Below, piece by piece: positions 19,288 through 26,832 of a DNA stretch of 64,000 nucleotides (position 1 is the stretch's first letter; each line of letters starts with the position of its first letter). Origin of the DNA: Aliiroseovarius sp. Z3 (lineage in GTDB: Bacteria > Pseudomonadota > Alphaproteobacteria > Rhodobacterales > Rhodobacteraceae); assembly GCF_029105185.1 (NCBI RefSeq), contig NZ_JAFMZK010000004.1, forward strand, positions 124,001 through 188,000, written 5' to 3'. The notes below the pieces were generated by a model. That model worked only from the letters and a program-made list of their open reading frames with translations. It was not told the origin of the DNA and searched no databases. A program made the position numbers and the translations under genes.

Positions 19288-19995
19288 CTATTGCAGGTCA
19301 GACACCACGATGCCCCTTAGCTCCCGCAACAATTTGCGGGCCATGGCGTCTTCGTAATCTTTGAAGTCATCGGCTTGTTCGACAAATCGACCGAAGCCGT
19401 GGATGACCAGTTCCTTGTAATAGGTCACAAGATCGGTGTCCGCGTCGCCTGACCCAATCACCAGCCCGTTGATCGTGATCCCGTTAAATCCAGACAGATA
19501 GCGCACGTCTTGCGGTCGTGGTCCGGTGTTGGTCGGCCCGTCCCCGGAAATGTCCAATGTCCGCGTTTCGCACTTGCGCCCAGCCAAAAGCCGCTGGCCA
19601 TAGATCATCGCCGCCCCGATCCCGGTCGAGGGGTCCGCCTTGATGCGTGCCGTGCCGCGCAGACGGTTTGCGATCGATGCAACAACCGTCCGGTCGGTGA
19701 TGGTCGCCCAGTCCTGCAACAGGCGCTGATGGGATGGGCCGCTCCATTCGTAAACCGCGATCTGGATCGGACGATCGGGCTGGGACAGCAGCGCCCGCAG
19801 CACATCTGCGTGTTCCAACGCGGCGGCCAGCCCGTCCAATTGCAATCGGTACTCACCTTCATCGACAGACCCGGACACATCCAGCCCTAGCGCCAGCGCC
19901 TGGCGGCAGGGTGTATCGGTTTGCGCCACCACACCACCCGCCCACAGGGCGGCCAACAGGGCCAGCGCGTATCGTCCAAACTGCCGGGGTCGCAT
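19288..19995 (-). CDS. DUF1194 protein, von Willebrand A-like, secreted
   Basis: From ATG 19995 the product has 235 residues with an N-terminal signal peptide (RYALALLAALWAGGVVAQ). The metal-ion-dependent adhesion motif DVSGSVDEGEY marks a vWA-like fold, as in DUF1194. Later segments (TLDISGDGPTNTGPRP and GLVIGSGDADTDLVTYY) are typical of the family. Start and the stop of gloA overlap in ATGA, so the two are coupled. The function of DUF1194 proteins is not known; a periplasmic ligand-binding role is plausible. Confidence 0.88.
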   Translation of the reverse strand: MRPRQFGRYALALLAALWAGGVVAQTDTPCRQALALGLDVSGSVDEGEYRLQLDGLAAALEHADVLRALLSQPDRPIQIAVYEWSGPSHQRLLQDWATITDRTVVASIANRLRGTARIKADPSTGIGAAMIYGQRLLAGRKCETRTLDISGDGPTNTGPRPQDVRYLSGFNGITINGLVIGSGDADTDLVTYYKELVIHGFGRFVEQADDFKDYEDAMARKLLRELRGIVVSDLQ

Positions 19996-20423
19996 CACCA
20001 GTGACCGGTGTTTTCCATGCTGGCCCATGGCTCCTGCGGGGGCAGGGCGTCACCGGCCTGCAGCAGCTCGACCGAGATGTTGTCGGGCGAGCGCACGAAC
20101 GCCATATGGCCATCCCGCGGCGGGCGGTTGATCGTCACGCCATTGTCCATCAGGTGTTGGCACATGTCATAGATATTCTCGACCTCATAGGCGAGATGCC
20201 CGAAATGGCGGCTGTCCGACGGCAGCCCGTCATCGCCATCCCAGTTATAGGTCAGTTCGACCGGGCAGTCCGGCTGGCCCGGCGGGGCCATGAAGATCAG
20301 CGAAAACCGCCCCTGTTCCGAATCCATCTGCCGTGTTTTCTCAAGCCCCAACAGCTTGTAAAACCGCATACTGTCTTCCAGGTTTTTCACGCGCACCATC
20401 GTGTGCAGGTATCGAAGTTTCAT
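19995..20423 (-). CDS. gloA: Lactoylglutathione lyase (glyoxalase I) family
   Basis: The 142-residue protein has two VOC repeats; LRYLHTMVRVKNLEDSMRFY, ending in the LGLEKTRQ segment, and GHLAYEVENI with EL near the C-terminus match glyoxalase I, where His and Glu residues hold the metal. Glyoxalase I converts the methylglyoxal-glutathione adduct to S-lactoylglutathione. GGAGAG precedes the start. It is coupled to the DUF1194 gene. Exact substrate could differ in this broad family. Confidence 0.87.
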   Translation of the reverse strand: MKLRYLHTMVRVKNLEDSMRFYKLLGLEKTRQMDSEQGRFSLIFMAPPGQPDCPVELTYNWDGDDGLPSDSRHFGHLAYEVENIYDMCQHLMDNGVTINRPPRDGHMAFVRSPDNISVELLQAGDALPPQEPWASMENTGHW

Positions 20424-20534
20424 CGCAATCTCTCCGTATCTCGGGTGGATATGAGGTCAGCCTAACAGGTCAAGCGGGCGAGAAAAGCAGAAACGCGGCA
20501 TCCACGTCATCTTGCTGTTTTGCCAAAGGCCGCG

Positions 20535-20546
20535 ACTATATATAGT
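20535..20546 (+). promoter_or_regulatory. Palindromic TATA segment, candidate thyX -10 region
   Basis: ACTATATATAGT is a perfect 12-bp palindrome 32 bases before thyX. A TTGCTG lies 19 bases upstream of the TATATA core, so it could be the -10 of a promoter or an operator. No experimental support. Confidence 0.3.
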
Positions 20547-20577
20547 GGCCAGGCAACCATGAGACGAGAGATTCGAC

Positions 20578-21486
20578 ATGCCCCTGAGCCCCGAGCAGAA
20601 ACAAGAAATCGAAGAACAACGCAGCACCTCGCAGCCGACCTTGCGCGCGGTCAGCCCGGGGATGGAAAAACACCTTTATACCGCGCATGAGGTGCTGGAT
20701 CACGGCTTTGTCCGCGTGATCGACTATATGGGCGATGACGCTGCGATTTGTCAGGCCGCGCGGGTCAGCTATGGCAAGGGCACCAAGTCAGTGCAGAATG
20801 ACGAAGGCCTGATCCGTTACCTGATGCGCCACTGGCATTCGACCCCGTTCGAGATGTGCGAGATCAAGCTGCACGTCAAACTGCCCGTCTTTGTCGCCCG
20901 TCAGTGGATCCGCCATCGCACCGCGAATGTGAACGAATACTCGGCGCGTTATTCCATTCTGGACCGCGAGTTCTATATTCCCGCGCCCGAACACATCGCC
21001 GCGCAATCGGTGGTGAACAATCAGGGCAGGGGCGCTGCGTTGCAGGGCGAGGAAGCCGCCCGCGTGTTGGAGATTTTGAAGGCCGACAGCAACCGCTGCT
21101 ATGACAATTACGAGGCGATGATCTCGGACGACGGCCAACAGGGTCTGGCCCGCGAACTTGCGCGGATGAACCTGCCCGCCAACGTCTATACCCAATGGTA
21201 TTGGAAGGTTGATTTACACAACCTGTTCCACTTCCTGCGCCTGCGCGCCGACCACCACGCCCAATACGAAATCCGCGTCTATGCGGACGCGATCTGCAAA
21301 GTGGTCGCCGACTGGGTCCCCGCCGCCTATGGCGCGTTCGAGGATTACCGCCTTGGCGGCGCCAACCTGTCCGGCCGCGCCATGGACTGTATCCGTCGGA
21401 TGCTGAAAGGCGAAGAGGTCACGCAGGAGACTTCGGGGATGTCGAAAGGCGAGTGGAGGGAGTTTGAGGCGGAGTTGCGGGGGTGA
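20578..21486 (+). CDS. thyX: FAD-dependent thymidylate synthase ThyX
   Basis: The 302-residue flavoenzyme methylates dUMP to dTMP using methylenetetrahydrofolate with FAD. The signature [14 protein letters not shown] (RHRTxxxNxxSxRY) is intact. The protein is longer than the shortest ThyX because of an N-terminal extension of about 40 residues, common in alphaproteobacteria. The start has GAGAG upstream. The next gene downstream is an unrelated A+T-richer orphan. Confidence 0.95.
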   Translation: MPLSPEQKQEIEEQRSTSQPTLRAVSPGMEKHLYTAHEVLDHGFVRVIDYMGDDAAICQAARVSYGKGTKSVQNDEGLIRYLMRHWHSTPFEMCEIKLHVKLPVFVARQWIRHRTANVNEYSARYSILDREFYIPAPEHIAAQSVVNNQGRGAALQGEEAARVLEILKADSNRCYDNYEAMISDDGQQGLARELARMNLPANVYTQWYWKVDLHNLFHFLRLRADHHAQYEIRVYADAICKVVADWVPAAYGAFEDYRLGGANLSGRAMDCIRRMLKGEEVTQETSGMSKGEWREFEAELRG

Positions 21487-21511
21487 TGAATGGTCGGGGC
21501 GAAACCCCGAT

Positions 21512-21534
21512 CAATTGATCTGGGGGATCAATTG
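21512..21534 (+). terminator. Hairpin after thyX
   Basis: CAATTGATC (21512-21520) and GATCAATTG (21526-21534) form a perfect 9-bp stem with loop TGGGG. It lies 25 bases after thyX and directly before the GTG start of the orphan gene, so it could end thyX transcription, modulate initiation of the next gene, or mark an insertion junction. Confidence 0.4.
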
Positions 21535-21536
21535 AA

Positions 21537-22358
21537 GTGAAGAACGGGCGCGCCGCTAGGCGCGGCCAGTTTCCGGCTACAAAACTAGAGATTGTATTGG
21601 CTACAGACGATATTCTTAGACAGAAAAAACTACTTCTTGATGTTCCAGAACAGCAAGAAGGATTAATTCAATCGGTCCCTGATAACCTTGAGCCGATTGA
21701 ATTATTAAATCGTTATAGGTCTGAAGAAAAGCTGCGCTGTGGAGTTTGCCGCACGGATAGAAAACACCTTTCGGGGGTCACAATCTTACTCTCCGATGGG
21801 AGCAAAGTGCTATCAGGATTGGATTGCGCAAAAAAACACTTCGGTGGCGAAAAGATCGAAAGACTTCGCATGGCGCTACAATCGAAGGAAGATGCTATCA
21901 GGCTGCAGCAACTTGTAGGTCCAACACTTGCCGCTTGTGAAGAAACACTTGCAATACTCAGTGAACACTGGGTACACGCCGACCAAAATTCAAGAAGTGT
22001 TCTTGCTGAACTCGGAAGCAGTGAGTTGAGATACCAACTGTCGAGCCAGCTCAAGGAATTGAGCAGTCCCTTTTTCCGAGTGAGCGTCACAAACCTGATA
22101 GATCAGCTAGATAGGTTGGTTAAGCTGCTGTCTAAACCAACCATCCCTGACGCCGAGCTAAAGGCTGCAAGAAAAAAACGTCAGCATATTGCGGGGCGTT
22201 TGCGAGTTTTGGACGAAAAGCACAGAAAGATTAACTCACTTCAAAAGTTAGATGGCGTGGTTGAGTTCTTAAACGGGAGAAAGGACGTCGATTCGACCGA
22301 TTATCTTATACTCCCCGATCTATCTCGCGAAGTTCTGAGGCTTGAAAAACTAGAATGA
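21537..22358 (+). CDS. Orphan protein with CxxC...CxxxH zinc-finger-like motif
   Basis: A 273-residue protein of unknown family, with visibly more A+T than its neighbours. Around residues 63-96 it has CGVC, a His soon after, then LDCAKKHFG: a Cys2-Cys/His cluster that suggests a zinc-binding treble-clef or ribbon fold. The C-terminal two thirds are helical and charged, probably coiled-coil. The start is uncertain: GTG at 21537 has GGGGGA upstream, but it is tucked against a hairpin. No partner gene adjoins; an 88-bp palindrome follows 22 bases past its stop. Probably horizontally acquired. Confidence 0.55.
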   Translation: MKNGRAARRGQFPATKLEIVLATDDILRQKKLLLDVPEQQEGLIQSVPDNLEPIELLNRYRSEEKLRCGVCRTDRKHLSGVTILLSDGSKVLSGLDCAKKHFGGEKIERLRMALQSKEDAIRLQQLVGPTLAACEETLAILSEHWVHADQNSRSVLAELGSSELRYQLSSQLKELSSPFFRVSVTNLIDQLDRLVKLLSKPTIPDAELKAARKKRQHIAGRLRVLDEKHRKINSLQKLDGVVEFLNGRKDVDSTDYLILPDLSREVLRLEKLE

Positions 22359-22380
22359 GCAGACAGCCCGTGCCACGCAC

Positions 22381-22468
22381 GGGCAGCGCCCGACCCTCCC
22401 CGTCGTGCCGGAGGCACGCCTTCGGCGTGACAGGGCGCTTCTCGCCCACCCAGGGTCGGGCGCTGCCC
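22381..22468. repeat. 88-bp palindromic repeat, copy B
   Basis: Its ends (22381-22397 and 22452-22468) are perfect 17-bp inverted repeats, GGGCAGCGCC at the left end and GGCGCTGCCC at the right. The inside is nearly identical to copy A at 430-517, including the paired small hairpins. Where copy A has an A-T pair near the ends, this copy has G-C, so pairing is kept. It follows the orphan zinc-finger-like gene. Confidence 0.85.
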
Positions 22469-22491
22469 TCCGAACCCTGAGCACCCCCCCC

Positions 22492-22529
22492 CAAACAAAA
22501 CCCCGCCGAGTTTCCACTCCGCGGGGTTT
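22492..22529 (-). terminator. Terminator of the cold-shock gene
   Basis: On the minus strand GAAACCCCGC and GCGGGGTTT form a 9-bp stem followed by TTGTTTGG, 25 bases after the cold-shock stop codon. Confidence 0.82.
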
Positions 22530-22554
22530 CTGAATTCTTTAACCTATCGACCGC

Positions 22555-22773
22555 TTATTCAGCCAGTTCAAGGTCCACTGCCGATTGGCGCCCGTCTCGG
22601 CCCTCTTGCAGGTTGAAGCGGACCTTTTGGTTGTCGGCAAGGCCGGTCAGGCCCGAACGCTCTACGGCCGAGATATGCACGAATACGTCATTCCCGCCGC
22701 CTTCCGGTGCGATAAAGCCATAGCCTTTGGTGGTGTTGAACCATTTAACGGTTCCGGTTTGTTGGTCGGACAT
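22555..22773 (-). CDS. Cold-shock domain protein (CspA family)
   Basis: A 72-residue single cold-shock domain. RNP1-like KGYGFIAPE and RNP2-like DVFVHISAVE are present, with the starting GTVKWFNTTK typical of the family. It binds single-stranded RNA and DNA and can act as an RNA chaperone. GGAGGGAC lies just upstream of the start. A short ORF lies 54 bases upstream on the same strand, possibly a leader peptide. Confidence 0.95.
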   Translation of the reverse strand: MSDQQTGTVKWFNTTKGYGFIAPEGGGNDVFVHISAVERSGLTGLADNQKVRFNLQEGRDGRQSAVDLELAE

Positions 22774-22827
22774 CTCCGTCCCTCCTTGTCGTGGTGTCCC
22801 TGCGGTGTGCAGGGCCTTCTGGCGCAG

Positions 22828-22944
22828 TCAGGTATCGTCCGACTGCATGAAAGGAGGCGGTAGATAGTTCTGTCTTACGCAAACAGAGTTGGGCGTTGCC
22901 CGTAAAAAATCAAGCATTTCCTGAACGGGCCGTGCTTTGGGCAT
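22828..22944 (-). CDS. Small ORF in the cold-shock gene leader (38 aa)
   Basis: An ATG at 22944 with AAGGA at good spacing opens a 38-residue reading frame ending 54 bases before the cold-shock start. The peptide (MPKARPVQEMLDFL, then YLPPPFMQSDDT) resembles no known family. It may be a leader peptide or a genuine small protein; it could also be chance. The same bases are also read in a longer frame that has no sensible start. Confidence 0.35.
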   Translation of the reverse strand: MPKARPVQEMLDFLRATPNSVCVRQNYLPPPFMQSDDT

Positions 22945-23052
22945 TGTTTTGCGTCCTTTCGTTTTGCGCCGGTTCGCGTCATAACGGGCGCTGGACGGCA
23001 CAGTGGCAACGCTGTGCGACAGGAATGTGACGGGATGAAAAACGGGGGCGAC

Positions 23053-23385
23053 ATGCGCGTTTGGGGTTTGAAAAACTGCGATACCTGCCGAAAAGCGGTG
23101 AAGGCGTTGGAGGGGGCGGGCTATCCGCTCGATTATGTCGATGTGCGCGCCGATGGGGTGGACGCGGGCGATCTGGCGCGATTTCACGCGGCGTTTGGGG
23201 ATGCGCTGGTCAACAAACGCTCAACCACGTGGCGCGGGTTGTCCGAAGCGGATCGTACGGGTGATCCCGTTGATTTGCTTGCAAAACATCCCACCTTGAT
23301 GAAGCGTCCGGTGATTGAACACGAGGGTCGGTTGACGTTGGGTTGGGATGCAAAAACCCGTGACATCTGGTTGGATCAGGCGTGA
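23053..23385 (+). CDS. ArsC/Spx family thioredoxin-fold reductase-like protein
   Basis: A 110-residue protein of the ArsC/Spx/YffB family. The CDTCRKA motif near residue 8 is the N-terminal cysteine pair; the later KHPTLMKRPVIEHEGRLTLG matches the conserved family segment where an Arg binds the oxyanion. The start at 23053 follows GGGGGC; upstream in-frame ATGs are possible. YffB-like members may be glutathione-dependent reductases; arsenate as substrate is not implied as no ars genes are near. Confidence 0.85.
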   Translation: MRVWGLKNCDTCRKAVKALEGAGYPLDYVDVRADGVDAGDLARFHAAFGDALVNKRSTTWRGLSEADRTGDPVDLLAKHPTLMKRPVIEHEGRLTLGWDAKTRDIWLDQA

Positions 23386-23422
23386 CAAGCCCCTATCTGA
23401 GGGCAAAGTAGGAGGTATCTGC

Positions 23423-23779
23423 ATGCGCAACGCTGCATTGGTTTTGGGGATCATCGCCGGGATTTGGGGGATGATCGTTGGCTTTTTCGGATATGGATAT
23501 ACCGAAGTAATCGACCGGATCGGGGAATTGCCGGATCTGGCCGAACAGGTGGACCATCCGGGGCGTGTACGCGCCTTTGCCCTGATCGCGCCGGTTCTGG
23601 CGTTGGCAGGGGGCGCAATGGCACGTTCTGCCGCTCAGGTCGGTGGTGTTCTTTTGCTGCTGTCAGCGGCCGGCATGTATTTTGCCTTTGGTTACGGGGT
23701 CTTCACTATGTTCCCGATTGCGTTGGCCGGATTGGGCGGTTTGCTGGCGCTGTTTGCTGTGAAGCCTGACCCGCACTGA
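23423..23779 (+). CDS. Small integral membrane protein, unknown
   Basis: 118 residues with about four hydrophobic segments (LVLGIIAGIWGMIVGFFGY, then later ones separated by short loops). ATG 23423 follows AGGAGG exactly. No domain is recognised. It lies 37 bases after the ArsC-like gene and converges on the DoxX gene, with only a few bases between. Confidence 0.75.
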   Translation: MRNAALVLGIIAGIWGMIVGFFGYGYTEVIDRIGELPDLAEQVDHPGRVRAFALIAPVLALAGGAMARSAAQVGGVLLLLSAAGMYFAFGYGVFTMFPIALAGLGGLLALFAVKPDPH

Positions 23780-23785
23780 TGGGGG

Positions 23786-24334
23786 TCAGCGGATCTTCAG
23801 AAGCCTGTCGATGGACAGCGGTCCCGCACCTTTCAACACCAGCGTCACCAGCACGACCATCCAGAACAGACGTTGATCAAGGATCACCGCATCAGGAATG
23901 CGGTCAAACCATGCGCCGAGCGTTTCTGGATGTTCGATCCCGCCATGCCCGTAGAGGTCGGTCAGGCTTTGCACGACGACGAAGCCGATCATCCCCAAAG
24001 ACGCCAATCGCGTCAGCAATCCGATGGTGATCAAAAGCGGCAGGGTGAACTCGGCCAGCGTGCCTGCAACGACCACCGCCCAATGGAACATGCCAAGCTG
24101 GCCGACATCATAGGACACGGCCTCCATCGCTTTGGGAAAGATCTGCGCATAGGCCCCAAGGGAAGGTTGAAAAAGGCCCAGCACGCCATCGCCGGTCTTG
24201 GTCAGGGCAGAGGCCCAGAAATACCCAAGCAAAGTTGCGGCGAAGGTGAACCGGGCCAGCGTGGACAAGGTCACCGGGGCCAGCCGCTCGGCCAGGTTGA
24301 CCAGCGGGTTATAGAGGTTTGCCAGGGCGCGCAT
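23786..24334 (-). CDS. DoxX family membrane protein of the bufferin operon
   Basis: A 182-residue membrane protein with four helices, of the DoxX family. AGGA precedes the start, and the gap from bufC is 20 bases. DoxX-like genes commonly follow DUF692-DUF2063 pairs in proteobacterial bufferin loci, so a linked role (redox or copper handling at the membrane) is inferred. The polar segment LTDLYGHGGIEHPE lies in a periplasmic-looking loop. Confidence 0.88.
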   Translation of the reverse strand: MRALANLYNPLVNLAERLAPVTLSTLARFTFAATLLGYFWASALTKTGDGVLGLFQPSLGAYAQIFPKAMEAVSYDVGQLGMFHWAVVVAGTLAEFTLPLLITIGLLTRLASLGMIGFVVVQSLTDLYGHGGIEHPETLGAWFDRIPDAVILDQRLFWMVVLVTLVLKGAGPLSIDRLLKIR

Positions 24335-24354
24335 GGCGATATCCTTCCGAAGTG

Positions 24355-25143
24355 TTAATCTGGTTTGTCGATGCCGGTTATGGCGTGTGTCGCGATCAGA
24401 ACGCTGAGCGTTGCGGTCAGGTCGAAATCGGGCGTGTCAGCGGTGGCCAACCCCAGAGCCGTGCCAAAGCTGCGCCCTTTGATCAATGATCTGACGAAGG
24501 CGGCGCCCCCGTTTGGCAACCGCTCGGCCATCGGATCAAAGCCGACGCGGCTGATCAGGATATCTTCTGCGCCACCCGTCGGTTGTGGCCCGTCCTTCAT
24601 GTTAAAATCCCAGATCGCCTTTGCGGGCCACTTGGTCGAAAGCACCTCGCAAGCGGGTGACATTTTCAGGCGCGCACGCATCAAAGCAGCTTGGTCAAGC
24701 TGGGTCAGTGCCGTTGGATCAATGGGCGTCGCATCGGCGGCGTGATAGGCGCGGCGTAGGGCCAGTTCCAACCGGGCCACGTCGGGCAGGTATTTCAGAT
24801 GCAGCGTGCCCGGAAAGCTCTCCAGAAATCCGGGCAGCGCCGCCCCGTAATGCATCATCAAGGGCGAGGCTGGCGGGTGAATGCGCAGGTAAACCTTGGC
24901 CATCTCGCGGAAAAAATCATCGCCGACCAGTTTGGCGAGCACGGGAAATCCGGTCAACATCGCCTCGGACAAGCCGTGCGCCACATTGTTGCGATAGACC
25001 GAGAACCGCTTGTCGGCTTGCTTGCCGTCGGGGTTGGTCAAACCCTCTGGCACGCGTTGTTGCGGGTCCAGAAGCGCCTTGCGAAACGCGGTTTGAGTGA
25101 CGGTTGTATCGCCCGTGCTTGAAAGGGTCACGCTATCGTTCAT
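24355..25143 (-). CDS. bufC: DUF2063 protein, bufferin maturation partner BufC
   Basis: 262 residues from the ATG at 25143, which overlaps the bufB stop (ATGA), so the two are translated together. The N-terminal segment FRKALLDPQQRVPEGL and RFSVYRNNVAHGLSEAM, then FPVLAKLVGDDFF, is the DUF2063 (putative DNA-binding) hallmark. In known systems DUF2063 proteins partner DUF692 MNIO enzymes and recruit the precursor peptide. DNA binding is a name inherited from annotation and not supported here. It is followed by DoxX. Confidence 0.9.
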   Translation of the reverse strand: MNDSVTLSSTGDTTVTQTAFRKALLDPQQRVPEGLTNPDGKQADKRFSVYRNNVAHGLSEAMLTGFPVLAKLVGDDFFREMAKVYLRIHPPASPLMMHYGAALPGFLESFPGTLHLKYLPDVARLELALRRAYHAADATPIDPTALTQLDQAALMRARLKMSPACEVLSTKWPAKAIWDFNMKDGPQPTGGAEDILISRVGFDPMAERLPNGGAAFVRSLIKGRSFGTALGLATADTPDFDLTATLSVLIATHAITGIDKPD

Positions 25144-26009
25144 GCGGACACCACTGCGGCTGGTGCGGGCTTCATATGTCGCGTGGCGCGGGCGGCCTCG
25201 GCTTCCAGCACGTCCCATTCGGGCACATCATTGTCCCATTCCACAAGGGCCGGGCGGGCGCCAGCGCGTGCGATGATATGATCGAACAAGGCCCAAACGG
25301 GTTCGTCGACCGGTTTGCCATGACTGTCGATCAGCAGCTTGCGTCCCAGTTCGTCGGCGTCTTCATCGTGGCCCGCCAGATGAAACTCTTCCACAAGATC
25401 AAGTGGATAGGCGTCGATATAGGCGCGCGGGTCGAATTCCAGATTGGTGGCAGACACAAAGACGTTGTTCACGTCCAAAAGCAGCCCGCACCCGGTGCGC
25501 CGGGCGACTTCGCGCAAGAAATCAGGCTCGGACCAAGTGCTTTCCGCGAAGGCCAGATAGGAAGATGGGTTTTCAAGAAGCATCTTGCGCCCAAGATGGT
25601 CCTGCACCTCGTTGATATGGGTCGTGATGCGGGTGAGCGTGTCGGATGTATATGGAAGGGGAAGAAGGTCGTTTAAAAATGCACCGTCATGGGTGGACCA
25701 TGCCAGATGTTCGGAAAACATCGCAGGGTTCAGCCAGTCGATCAGTGTTTTCAGACGCGCCAGATGTTCTGGGTCCAATCGGGTCTCGCCACCTATGGAT
25801 AGCCCAACCCCGTGCGCCGAAATCGGAAAACGTTCAGCAAGGTGGCGCAGCTGTGCCAAAGGCCGACCGCCATCGCCCATATAGTTTTCCGCGTGTATCT
25901 CCAGCCAGCAAACCGTGCCGGGATCATCCAACAGTGCATTAAAATGCTGAGATTTATATCCGACTCCCGCCCCGTTGGGCAGTTTATTGTCATGGGCGAT
26001 ATCAAGCAT
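25140..26009 (-). CDS. bufB: DUF692 multinuclear iron oxidase (MNIO), bufferin maturase BufB
   Basis: 289 residues from the ATG at 26009, six bases after GGAG; the in-frame ATG at 26021 is possible. The TIM-barrel metal-binding residues typical of DUF692 are visible: EIHAENYMG, SAHGVGLS, SEHLAWS, LLENPSSY, LLLDVNNV, EFHLAGH, DSHGKPV and LVEWDND. MNIO enzymes use a di- or tri-iron centre and oxygen to modify cysteine residues of peptides. In bufferin systems they turn cysteines of a DUF2282 peptide into heterocycles that bind copper. It sits between that peptide gene and bufC. Confidence 0.92.
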   Translation of the reverse strand: MLDIAHDNKLPNGAGVGYKSQHFNALLDDPGTVCWLEIHAENYMGDGGRPLAQLRHLAERFPISAHGVGLSIGGETRLDPEHLARLKTLIDWLNPAMFSEHLAWSTHDGAFLNDLLPLPYTSDTLTRITTHINEVQDHLGRKMLLENPSSYLAFAESTWSEPDFLREVARRTGCGLLLDVNNVFVSATNLEFDPRAYIDAYPLDLVEEFHLAGHDEDADELGRKLLIDSHGKPVDEPVWALFDHIIARAGARPALVEWDNDVPEWDVLEAEAARATRHMKPAPAAVVSA

Positions 26010-26078
26010 GGAAAGCTCCATCGGATGCCAGTTTGAAGGATTATACGCTATTGATCGCGTCGCGGGTGACGCGTTGAC

Positions 26079-26105
26079 GCTCTGGCCGGACGTTCCGGCC
26101 AGAGC
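26079..26105 (-). other. Intra-operon hairpin between bufA and bufB
   Basis: A perfect 12-bp stem (GCTCTGGCCGGA and TCCGGCCAGAGC) with a 3-base loop lies 15 bases after the bufA stop and 69 bases before the bufB start. There is no T-run on the minus strand, so it is more likely a stabilising or partially attenuating element than a full terminator. Precursor peptides usually need more copies than their enzymes. Confidence 0.6.
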
Positions 26106-26120
26106 AGATTGCAGCCAGTA

Positions 26121-26429
26121 TTAGCTGGCGGGCAGGTCGCGCTCCAATGCTTCCAGCGAACCCATACGGTTCATGCCGTCGGCAGCATCGGTGATTTCCA
26201 TCGTTTCGCAGGAACCAGCCGGGACCAGTTTCCAGGCGTTGCCCTGATAGTCGACGGTCGAGGTGCCAGCGCAAGTGGTGCCGGGGCCGGCAGCGCAATC
26301 GTTCTGACCAGCCAGCGACACGCCAAAGCATTTTTCCTGATCGCCATCAGCGAAGGCAGGAAGAGCGCTGGCAGCGACAGCAGCAGAGACAGCACCAAGA
26401 ACGGCGACGGTTTTCATATTGTTGGACAT
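26121..26429 (-). CDS. bufA: DUF2282 bufferin precursor peptide
   Basis: 102 residues from ATG 26429, with AAAGGA upstream. A Sec signal peptide ends after ALPAFA (about residue 27). The mature part has four cysteines (34, 45, 53, 74) in the spacing [26 protein letters not shown] and GSCETM, as in bufferins of Caulobacter. The tail of about 28 residues after the last cysteine (ending in [11 protein letters not shown]) is acidic. In known systems BufB modifies cysteines of the peptide and the exported product sequesters copper. First gene of bufA-bufB-bufC-doxX. Confidence 0.9.
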   Translation of the reverse strand: MSNNMKTVAVLGAVSAAVAASALPAFADGDQEKCFGVSLAGQNDCAAGPGTTCAGTSTVDYQGNAWKLVPAGSCETMEITDAADGMNRMGSLEALERDLPAS

Positions 26430-26784
26430 CGAGTTTCCTTTCGGGTTTTTATTCGCACCGCTGAAGCGCGGTGAGAGCAGATTAGTCGGCAGGGTGCCGC
26501 ACGCTCCATTCACGAAAGCGTAAATCACGGTTCCGTTAACGGAGGTGAACACAGCCCATTGGTCTATGAGCGTAGGAAATGAAGGCATTCAGGTCGATGA
26601 TGCCTCTATTTCTAAGGGTTTCGTGACTGCGGATCGTGGGAAGAGCGGAAAGAGATTACGTTCTGCGCTCGGGTCCACCGTGAAAAATTACAACGAAACT
26701 GTCGTCTGCATGGCTTTTGTTACAAGGTGACGGCCATTCCACATTGGCCGTCACAGGGAACGTGATGTTCTGTAACGATTGGGC
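26430..26784. promoter_or_regulatory. Bufferin operon upstream region (no gene seen)
   Basis: About 350 bases without a convincing gene. It holds, on the minus strand, a 6-bp-stem leader hairpin (26456-26473, CACCGC/GCGGTG), a 12-bp palindrome TCCGTTAACGGA (26532-26543) and a GGAAC with CGT 15 bases on (26512-26534), which resembles an extracytoplasmic-function sigma promoter. A 10-bp-stem hairpin (26727-26754) stands alone nearer thrS. All regulatory readings are inference. A 61-codon plus-strand frame here has poor coding signs. Confidence 0.35.
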
Positions 26785-26812
26785 AAAAGAAAACCCCCGC
26801 GCGAGGCGGGGG
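26785..26812 (-). terminator. Rho-independent terminator of thrS
   Basis: On the minus strand CCCCCGC and GCGGGGG form a 7-bp stem followed by TTTTCTTTT, 20 bases after the thrS stop. Confidence 0.88.
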
Positions 26813-26832
26813 TGATCAGCCGTGACGTGTTC

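Noticed and set aside
26545-26730. 61-codon plus-strand frame between bufA and thrS
   Set aside because: No ribosome site, no family, weak codon pattern; treated as gene-free.
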